Shown: one piece after another, positions 1 through 4,969 of the stretch
How positions within the stretch are numbered: position 1 is the stretch's first letter
How the letters are laid out: every line of letters starts with the position of its first letter
Source: Anaerolineae bacterium
GTDB lineage: Bacteria; Chloroflexota; Anaerolineae; Aggregatilineales; Phototrophicaceae
Assembly: GCA_014379235.1 (NCBI GenBank)
Contig: JACMMD010000626.1
Coordinates: 1 to 8,208, forward strand
DNA length: 8,208 nucleotides
Direction: 5' to 3'
Position numbers and translations under genes: made by a program
The notes under the pieces: generated by a model
Told to the model about the DNA's origin: nothing
The model's input: the letters and a program-made list of their open reading frames with translations, nothing else
Database searches by the model: none

Positions 1-821
1 AAGTGTCCCGGGCCTTCACGGGCTGGACGGTGCATAACAGCAGCGACGACGGCTTTTTCTTCGACATCACCGTTCACGACACGGGCGAAAAGAGCATCCT
101 CGGTCATACGCTGCCTAGCGAACGCGGTATCGAGGATGGGTTGCACGTCCTGAGTATTCTGGCGAACCATCCTTCGGCGGCGCAGTTTATCAGCACTAAA
201 TTGGCAGTGCGCTTCGTCAGCGATGATCCGCCACAAAGCCTGATCGACGGCATGGCGCAGGTGTGGATGGATAACGCGGGCGAAATTCGGCCCGTGCTGC
301 GTCACCTATTTTTGTCGCCGGAGTTCGCGGCATCGGCGGGCCAAAAATTCCGCCGCCCGTTGGACTTTTTCATCGGCGCGTTACGGGCGACAGGCACAGA
401 CATTCACGATTACTGGCGCATGGAATCCATGCTGCAAGAACTGGCGCATATGCCTTACGGCTGGTATCCGCCTGATGGCTATCCCGACACTGCCGAAGAT
501 TGGATGACCAGTAGCGGCTTGTTGGCGCGCTGGAACGTGGCCATGGAACTCACGCACACAGCTTTCAGCGAACAAGACAGCGGCATGGCTTCTCAAATCT
601 ACGAGCGCGTTGGTCAGCCAGCGACGGTGGGGGAGTTGGTGGGCGTGGTTGGCGCGCAGGTATTTGGCATTCCGCTGCCAGCAGATGCCGCTGCACCGTT
701 CATCGACTATGCTTCAGAAGGCGCGGGCGCAGAAATGCCCGTAAGCGGACAAGTCATGGCAAACAAGCTGGCGTCCCTGTACGGGCTGATGCTGGCATCG
801 CCGCTGTATCAGTGGCGGTAA
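1..821 (+). CDS. DUF1800 family protein, C-terminal part (5' end outside window)
   Basis: The frame is open from the first base, so this is the last ~272 residues of a protein whose family is usually about 450-550 aa; the GTG at position 3 is probably an internal Val. DUF1800 signatures seen: SRAFTGWTV at the left edge (the family's ALTGW-like motif), then NHPSAAQFISTKLAVRFVSDDPP near residues 55-77, KFRRPLDFFIGALRATG near 115-131, MPYGWYPPDGYPDTAEDWMT near 149-168, and the usual C-terminal end LASPLYQWR. The biochemical function of the family is not established. Its genes commonly lie next to DUF1501 genes, as here: the next start codon is 9 nt past the TAA, so the two are very likely co-transcribed. 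No signal peptide can be judged because the N-terminus is missing. Family assignment is firm; role is unknown. Confidence 0.9.
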   Translation, partial: VSRAFTGWTVHNSSDDGFFFDITVHDTGEKSILGHTLPSERGIEDGLHVLSILANHPSAAQFISTKLAVRFVSDDPPQSLIDGMAQVWMDNAGEIRPVLRHLFLSPEFAASAGQKFRRPLDFFIGALRATGTDIHDYWRMESMLQELAHMPYGWYPPDGYPDTAEDWMTSSGLLARWNVAMELTHTAFSEQDSGMASQIYERVGQPATVGELVGVVGAQVFGIPLPADAAAPFIDYASEGAGAEMPVSGQVMANKLASLYGLMLASPLYQWR

Positions 822-824
822 GGA
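820..824 (+). promoter_or_regulatory. Shine-Dalgarno site of the DUF1501 gene overlapping the upstream stop
   Basis: AAGGA begins inside the TAA stop of the DUF1800 gene (819-821) and ends 6 nt before the ATG at 831. The overlap supports that start and suggests translational coupling of the two genes. Confidence 0.7.
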
Positions 825-830
825 AAAAAT

Positions 831-2099
831 ATGAAAACCAGACGTGATTTTCTCAAGCAGGCCGGCTCAGTTGGGGCAATCGGCATTAGCAAAACGCTGT
901 TCCCGTCGTGGATGCCGCGCCTTGCGTTTCGTTCGCCGGAGATGCAGTCAGGCGCTCCCGGCGACGTGCTGGTATCGGTGTTCCTGCGCGGCGGCACAGA
1001 TGGCCTCAGCGCGGTAATTCCCTTTGGCGAAGGCTCGAACTACTACGATCAACGTCCGACCCTGGCCGTGCCCGAACCGGGATCGAACTACTTCACGGCG
1101 GTTGATCTCGATGGCTTTTTCGGTTTTCATCCCGGTCTCGCATCGCTCAAGCCGATCTACGACGCGGGTTCACTGGCGGTGGTTCATGCCGCTGGCTCAA
1201 CCGATTCGTCGCGTTCGCACTTCGACGCGATGTTGTTCATGGAACACGGCACTCCCGGCGATAAAGGCGTGACGACGGGCTGGATCGGGCGGCATCTACA
1301 ATCTACTGCATGGCAAAACAATTCGCCGTTCCGCGCTGTTGGCATGGGCGCGATGCTGCAAGACTCGCTGCGCGGGCCGGTGTCGTCGCTGTCGTTGCGT
1401 TCGATTGCGGACTTTCACCTGCGCGGACGCGAGGACGAACTGGCGCGAATGCAGCAAACACTGGCACAGCTTTACCGTATTGAAGCGCCGCCGGACGAAA
1501 TCGGGCGGCAGGCCAGCCTCGTATTCGATACCATGACGGTGTTGCAAGCGCTGAACGCGGTTGAGTATCAGCCCAGCAGCGGCGCGGTCTATCCTGATAC
1601 CGAGTTCGGCATGGGGCTGCGGCAGATCGCACAGTTGATTAAAGCCAACGTCGGGCTAGAAGTCGCTTGTGTGGACTTCGGCGGTTGGGATACGCACGAA
1701 AATCAAGGCACGGACGGCGGCGCGTTCTCCAACATGATCGGTGAGTTGGGGCAGGGATTAGCGGCTTTCAACACCGATCTTGGCGATGCGATGAACGGCG
1801 TTTCGCTGGTGACGATGAGCGAGTTCGGGCGGCGCGTCGAAGAAAACGCCAGCGCGGGCACGGATCATGGTCATGGCAACTTTATGCTGCTGATGGGTGG
1901 CGGCATCGAGGGCGGACAGGTGTACAGCAATTGGCCGACGCTTGATCCGCGAGCGCTGGACGATGGCGACCTCGCCATCACCACCGATTACCGCGACGTG
2001 CTGGCCGAGATCGTGCAAAATCGGCTGATGAATCCCGCGCTCGATCAGGTTTTTCCGAACCATACCATCACGCCGTTGGGCCTTGTTCGGCCACGCTAA
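831..2099 (+). CDS. DUF1501 family protein, Tat-exported
   Basis: This 422-aa protein belongs to DUF1501, a family related in fold to the sulfatase/alkaline phosphatase superfamily; its substrate is not known. The N-terminus TRRDFLK (residues 3-9) followed by a mildly hydrophobic Gly/Ala/Ile stretch is a twin-arginine signal, so export in folded form is expected. Family landmarks in order: FLRGGTDGLS (51-60), GFHPGLASL (98-106), STDSSRSHFDAM (123-134), TGWIGRHL (149-156), VDFGGWDTHENQGT (281-294), MSEFGRR (329-335), GTDHGHGN (343-350) and TTDYRDVLAEI (384-394). The conserved Asp/His residues in GGWDTH, TDHGHG and SHFD would be metal-binding candidates by analogy with the superfamily; this is inference. 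Length is typical and the gene appears intact. It lies 9 nt after the DUF1800 gene, the usual partner. The 28-bp palindrome that follows may end the transcription unit, but it has no T-run. Confidence 0.92.
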   Translation: MKTRRDFLKQAGSVGAIGISKTLFPSWMPRLAFRSPEMQSGAPGDVLVSVFLRGGTDGLSAVIPFGEGSNYYDQRPTLAVPEPGSNYFTAVDLDGFFGFHPGLASLKPIYDAGSLAVVHAAGSTDSSRSHFDAMLFMEHGTPGDKGVTTGWIGRHLQSTAWQNNSPFRAVGMGAMLQDSLRGPVSSLSLRSIADFHLRGREDELARMQQTLAQLYRIEAPPDEIGRQASLVFDTMTVLQALNAVEYQPSSGAVYPDTEFGMGLRQIAQLIKANVGLEVACVDFGGWDTHENQGTDGGAFSNMIGELGQGLAAFNTDLGDAMNGVSLVTMSEFGRRVEENASAGTDHGHGNFMLLMGGGIEGGQVYSNWPTLDPRALDDGDLAITTDYRDVLAEIVQNRLMNPALDQVFPNHTITPLGLVRPR

Positions 2100-2110
2100 A
2101 CATTCAAGCA

Positions 2111-2138
2111 GTAGGGGCGCTTCGCGAAGCGCCCCTAC
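2111..2138. repeat. 28-bp perfect palindrome, GTAGGGGCGC family
   Basis: Arms GTAGGGGCGC and GCGCCCCTAC enclose the self-complementary centre TTCGCGAA; all 28 bases are symmetric. As RNA it folds into a 12-bp stem with a CGCG loop. It sits between the DUF1501 stop (2099) and the next gene's ribosome site. No T-run follows on either strand, so it is not a classical intrinsic terminator, though it could slow polymerase or protect a 3' end. A decayed relative with a different centre lies at 7899-7926, which marks it as a dispersed repeat family. Confidence 0.85.
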
Positions 2139-2152
2139 AAAGCGACGATACT

Positions 2153-2158
2153 GAGGAA
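2153..2158 (+). promoter_or_regulatory. Shine-Dalgarno site of the PepSY-like gene
   Basis: GAGGAA lies 6 nt before the ATG at 2165 and fixes that start, which also gives a complete signal peptide. Confidence 0.7.
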
Positions 2159-2164
2159 TAACTC

Positions 2165-2935
2165 ATGAATAAACATTGGCTTCAAAACGGAATAATCGTC
2201 GCAGCGTTGGCGCTGCTATTGACAGTGACGGCCAACGCTCAAAACGACATTGACCCACGCGCACAGCCCGCGATTGACATCATAGCGCAGTCGGAAGATT
2301 TCGCGGACTGGCTGGCTATGAACGAAGGCTGGTACTCGGACGCATGGTTCGAGGACGAAGAGTCGAACTTCTGGCACGTCGAGTTCTACAGCGCCGATGA
2401 TGAATGGATCGGCTATGCGCTGGTGTACCCCGACACGGGCGAAATCACCGAGTCGTTTGCGCCCCAACCGCTGCCTCAAGAGGAATTCGACGCGATGATG
2501 CCGCGCATTGAGGCGTTCGCGCTGCAAGACCCCGAAGTGCTGGCGATGGTCGGTGACTTATCGCTGTGGGAATACGACACCGATTACAACGTTTGGGATC
2601 AGGAGTGGGAAACCTACTTCTATCGCGGGCTGGATGCATGGGTCGTGAGCTACTGGCTTGAGCCGGAAACCAACAACATCTACATTAGCGGCATCGAAGA
2701 TGGTAACGCTCTGGATGAGGACGAACAGCTCACAGTGTTCCAAGATCAAGCCATTGCGCTGGCCTATGAGGCCGATGGCATCGACCAAGCGCTCGACGGC
2801 TACGACGACTGGACGACCTACGTCGAAAAGCAGGCTGGCAATTGGAGCGTGGAGTTCGTTTCCGGTGATGAAGAGCTTTTCTATGCGCTGGTGGACATCA
2901 ATAACTGGCAGGTCATCGAGAGCGCAGGGCGGTAA
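2165..2935 (+). CDS. secreted acidic protein with three degenerate PepSY-like modules
   Basis: 256 aa. Residues 1-25 form a classical signal peptide: a Lys/His N-region, a hydrophobic core IIVAALALLLTV, and an Ala-Asn-Ala cleavage site before Gln26. With no later membrane segment or lipobox, the product should be secreted or periplasmic. The mature chain is very rich in Asp, Glu, Trp and Tyr. By eye it contains three modules, each a helix followed by aromatic strands ending in a turn: about 35-97 (ends YALVYPDTGEITES), 109-177 (ends SYWLEPETNNIYISG) and 189-253 (ends YALVDINNWQVIES). The 'y-a-l-v-D-x-x-t-G-e-v' ending resembles PepSY domains, which often occur in tandem and in secreted proteins and have been linked to peptidase inhibition. 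The PepSY call is my inference from pattern, not a clear match. It may share transcription with the DUF1800/DUF1501 genes, but a palindrome lies in the 65-nt gap. Confidence 0.75.
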   Translation: MNKHWLQNGIIVAALALLLTVTANAQNDIDPRAQPAIDIIAQSEDFADWLAMNEGWYSDAWFEDEESNFWHVEFYSADDEWIGYALVYPDTGEITESFAPQPLPQEEFDAMMPRIEAFALQDPEVLAMVGDLSLWEYDTDYNVWDQEWETYFYRGLDAWVVSYWLEPETNNIYISGIEDGNALDEDEQLTVFQDQAIALAYEADGIDQALDGYDDWTTYVEKQAGNWSVEFVSGDEELFYALVDINNWQVIESAGR

Positions 2936-2943
2936 CTAGGGCC

Positions 2944-3020
2944 TACAACCGGGGATTAAAATCCCCGGCTAGAGTGCTAAGTCAGAGCCTTCTAGCCGGA
3001 GAGTTCATTCTCCGGTTGTA
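2944..3020. repeat. composite inverted repeat: two 30-nt hairpin units around a 17-nt spacer
   Basis: The left unit (2944-2973) and the right unit (2991-3020) are inverted copies, 25 of 30 positions identical, starting TACAACC and ending GGTTGTA. Each unit is itself a hairpin: CCGGGGAT/ATCCCCGG with loop TAAA (2949-2968), and CCGGAGAG/TTCTCCGG with loop TTCA (2996-3015). GGCTAGA (2967-2973) pairs with TCTAGCC (2991-2997) around the spacer 2974-2990, and the outermost arms also pair, so the element can form either two hairpins or one long cruciform. It begins 8 nt after the stop of the PepSY-like gene and may serve as its 3' end. It looks like a REP/MITE-type non-coding repeat. Confidence 0.8.
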
Positions 3021-3041
3021 AGCGTCCTCACTACAAACCAT

Positions 3042-3049
3042 GCTAAAAT
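3042..3049 (+). promoter_or_regulatory. possible extended -10 promoter of the toxin-antitoxin operon
   Basis: TGCTAAAAT (3041-3049) fits an extended -10 (TGnTATAAT) with one mismatch. No good -35 lies at the right distance, which an extended -10 does not require. The predicted start of transcription would be near 3056, about 18 nt before the antitoxin ATG. Assigned by eye. Confidence 0.4.
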
Positions 3050-3075
3050 GGCAGCATAACTAGAGGTGGCAGCAT
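3049..3075 (+). repeat. direct repeat TGGCAGCAT flanking the ribosome site; possible operator
   Basis: TGGCAGCAT occurs at 3049-3057 and again at 3067-3075, exactly 18 nt apart. The first copy abuts the possible -10; the second includes the first two bases of the antitoxin ATG. Antitoxins often bind repeated sites over their own promoter, so an autoregulatory operator is conceivable, but a 9-mer repeat can also arise by chance. The Shine-Dalgarno AGAGG (3062-3066), 7 nt from the ATG, lies between them. Confidence 0.35.
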
Positions 3076-3298
3076 GGAAAACCCGCTGATTATCAAGTCA
3101 GATGAAATCCTAAGCGGAATACCTGTGTTCTACGGCACACGAGTTCCCGTTCAAAACCTCATTGACTATCTCACCACAGGCGAGACAATCGATGAGTTCC
3201 TTGATGATTTTCCAACGGTCAGCCGTGAACAGGTTATTCAATTTCTAGAAACGGCTGGTTCAACCTTAATGGCGCAAACCCATGCGAATCCTCATTGA
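3074..3298 (+). CDS. DUF433 family antitoxin
   Basis: 74 aa, the normal size for DUF433 proteins. The signature is plain: IIKSDEILSGIPVFYGTRVP (6-25), then VQNLIDYLTTGETIDEFLDDFPTVSREQVIQFL (26-58). The family has a small helical, winged-helix-like DNA-binding fold and is commonly paired with a PIN-like protein, for which it is taken as the antitoxin. The start at 3074 is supported by AGAGG 7 nt upstream. Its last 17 nt overlap the toxin gene in a different frame, typical of a tightly coupled type II pair. It probably neutralises the DUF5615 protein by direct binding and may repress its own promoter; both are inferred from the family and layout. Base composition is lower in GC than the flanking genes, consistent with acquisition. 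Confidence 0.88.
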   Translation: MENPLIIKSDEILSGIPVFYGTRVPVQNLIDYLTTGETIDEFLDDFPTVSREQVIQFLETAGSTLMAQTHANPH

Positions 3299-3611
3299 CG
3301 AGTGCCTACCTCGTAAGTTGAAGTTTGAACTCTCAGAGCATGAAGTTCGCACGGTACCAGAAATGGGTTGGGCGTCAAAGAAAAACGGCGAACTGCTGAG
3401 ACTTATGTCTGGCAAATTCGACGTTTTCTTGACGATAGATAGCAACTTAAAATATCAACAGCAGCTTGGCAGCCTTGGCTTGGCGTTCGTCGTCCTTACC
3501 GCGCATAACAACAAATTGGCAACGCTCATACCACTAATGGCTCAAGTGCGTGAAATACTCCGAACTGTCCAACCCGGCGAAGTAGTCCAAGTAACTGCGA
3601 AAAGCCGTTAG
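3282..3611 (+). CDS. DUF5615 PIN-like protein, probable toxin
   Basis: 109 aa, matching the DUF5615 (PIN-like, Mut7-C-related) family. N-terminal MRILIDECLP carries acidic Asp6/Glu7; GHxV-type HEVRTVPEMGW is at 20-30; FDVFLTIDSNLKYQQQL (46-62) supplies Asp53 in the T-x-D-x-N motif; FVVLTAHNNK (69-78) is the next strand. In PIN nucleases such acidic residues bind Mg2+ for RNA cleavage, so a ribonuclease toxin is the usual proposal; direct proof for this subfamily is limited. The start lies inside the antitoxin gene, with no separate ribosome site needed if translation is coupled. The stop TAG (3609-3611) overlaps the stop of sucB on the other strand. The gene seems intact and is AT-richer than sucAB. 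Confidence 0.87.
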   Translation: MRILIDECLPRKLKFELSEHEVRTVPEMGWASKKNGELLRLMSGKFDVFLTIDSNLKYQQQLGSLGLAFVVLTAHNNKLATLIPLMAQVREILRTVQPGEVVQVTAKSR

Positions 3612-4969
3612 CCCTCGATCAGCAGGGTTTCCGGTTCTTCCACCAACTGCTTGACGCGCACCAAAAACTGCACCGCCTCGCGCCCATCGACAATGCGATG
3701 GTCATAGCTCAAGGCCACGTACATCATCTGCCGGATGACCACCTGACCATTCAGCGCAATCGGGCGATCTTCGATTTTGTGCAGCCCCAGAATACCGACC
3801 TGCGGCGCGTTGATGATCGGCGTACTCAACATAGAGCCGAACACGCCGCCGTTGGTTACGGTGAATGTGCCGCCGCGCAAATCTTCCAGTGTCAAAGTGT
3901 TAGCCTGCGAACGAGCCGCGAAGTCTTTGATGGCCTTCTCGATCTGGGCGAACGACATGCGTTCGGCATCACGCAGCACGGGAACGACCAAGCCTTCTTC
4001 CGCGCCGATAGCCACGCCGATGTCATAGTAGTGCTTGAGAACGATCTCGTCGCCTTGAATCTCGGCGTTCAGACGCGGGAATTCTTTCAGCGCGCCGATA
4101 GACGCCTTGATGAAAAACGACGACAGACCGAGTCCGATTTCGAACTTCTTCTTGAACATCTCTTTACGACGTTCGCGCAAATCCATCACGGCGGTCATGT
4201 CGATTTCGTTGAAGGTCGTCAGCATGGCGGCGGTGTGCTGCGCTTCGACCAGCCGCTGCGCGATTGTGCGGCGACGGCGCGACATCTTCACGCGCTCCTC
4301 GCGCTGCGCGTTCCCGTTCGGGCTTGGCGTAGCTGCGCTCGTGGGGGCGGCAGGTTTCGGCGGCGTGGTGAAGGTCGCTTCGTGACCGGGGCTACCAGCA
4401 ACCAGCGGCACGGTCTGCGTCGCTCGTGCAGTTGAAGCAGCGGGAGCAGCAGGCTGCGATTCAAGATAGCGCTCGACATCGCTCTTGGTGATACGCCCGC
4501 TTGTGCCGCTCGGCTCGACCTTTGCCAGATCAACCTGACGTTCTTCCGCCATGCGCTTGCCGACAGGTGTAACGGCCACATCGCCGTCCACTTCAGGCGC
4601 GGGCGCGGATTCGGGTCTCGCGCTGCCATTGCCTTGCGCGGGTGGTTTCTCCTGCTGCGCGGCGATTTGCTCGGCTTTGGGCGGCGCGGCTTGCTCGGGA
4701 GTAGGGGCAGGGGCACTTGTACCTGCACTGGCACTCTCGTCGATCACGCCAAGCACGTCGCCGATCTGCACATCTTCGCCTTCCTGACGCTCAATTTTGG
4801 CGAGTACGCCATCTTTCTCCGCGCCAACTTCGAGGTCAACCTTGTCGGTTTCCAGCACGACCACCGCTTCGCCAACTTTAACGGCTTCGCCCTGCTGTTT
4901 GAGCCAGCGCGCAACAGTGGCCTCGGTGATCGATTCGCCTAGTTCCGGCACGACAATTTGCATGGCCAT
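3608..4969 (-). CDS. sucB: 2-oxoglutarate dehydrogenase E2, dihydrolipoamide succinyltransferase
   Basis: 453 aa E2 core of the 2-oxoglutarate dehydrogenase complex; it takes the succinyl group from E1 on a lipoyl arm and passes it to CoA. Domains in order: lipoyl domain 1-77 with the lipoylated Lys43 in LETDKVDLEV; Ala/Pro-rich linker about 79-128; peripheral subunit-binding domain about 131-169 (VTPVGKRMAEERQVDLAKV ... GRITKSDVERYL); second flexible linker about 170-222; catalytic acyltransferase domain 225-453 with the active-site SYDHRIVDG (421-429; His424, Asp428). The ending EEPETLLIEG is typical. One lipoyl domain and this length fit SucB/OdhB; the partner sucA upstream makes succinyl rather than acetyl or branched-chain transfer likely. 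The ATG directly follows the sucA TAA, and a second in-frame ATG lies two codons later. The 3' end has no terminator and overlaps the toxin stop. Confidence 0.95.
   Translation of the reverse strand: MAMQIVVPELGESITEATVARWLKQQGEAVKVGEAVVVLETDKVDLEVGAEKDGVLAKIERQEGEDVQIGDVLGVIDESASAGTSAPAPTPEQAAPPKAEQIAAQQEKPPAQGNGSARPESAPAPEVDGDVAVTPVGKRMAEERQVDLAKVEPSGTSGRITKSDVERYLESQPAAPAASTARATQTVPLVAGSPGHEATFTTPPKPAAPTSAATPSPNGNAQREERVKMSRRRRTIAQRLVEAQHTAAMLTTFNEIDMTAVMDLRERRKEMFKKKFEIGLGLSSFFIKASIGALKEFPRLNAEIQGDEIVLKHYYDIGVAIGAEEGLVVPVLRDAERMSFAQIEKAIKDFAARSQANTLTLEDLRGGTFTVTNGGVFGSMLSTPIINAPQVGILGLHKIEDRPIALNGQVVIRQMMYVALSYDHRIVDGREAVQFLVRVKQLVEEPETLLIEG

Noticed and set aside
3..5. GTG as the start of the DUF1800 protein
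   Set aside because: The preserved motif begins in mid-domain, about half of the family length is missing, and the frame has no stop before it; it is an internal Val codon.
2111..2138. Intrinsic terminator after the DUF1501 gene
   Set aside because: The hairpin is strong but no T-run follows on the plus strand (AAAGCG comes next), so I call it a repeat only.
2147..2152. GATACT as a -10 box for the PepSY-like gene
   Set aside because: Transcription would begin only a few bases before the ATG, after the ribosome site, and no -35 accompanies it.
2944..3020. CRISPR-like repeat pair or tRNA-like structure
   Set aside because: Only two units, in inverted orientation with a 17-nt spacer; no cloverleaf, no CCA end and no further repeats.
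3698..4435. 245-codon plus-strand frame antisense to sucB
   Set aside because: It lies wholly within the well-supported sucB gene, its protein is His/Arg-rich with no family motif, and it is the usual shadow in GC-rich coding DNA.
4288..4734. 148-codon minus-strand frame overlapping sucB out of phase
   Set aside because: Covers the Ala/Pro linkers of SucB; the Arg/Pro-rich product is the expected frame-shifted reading of those codons.
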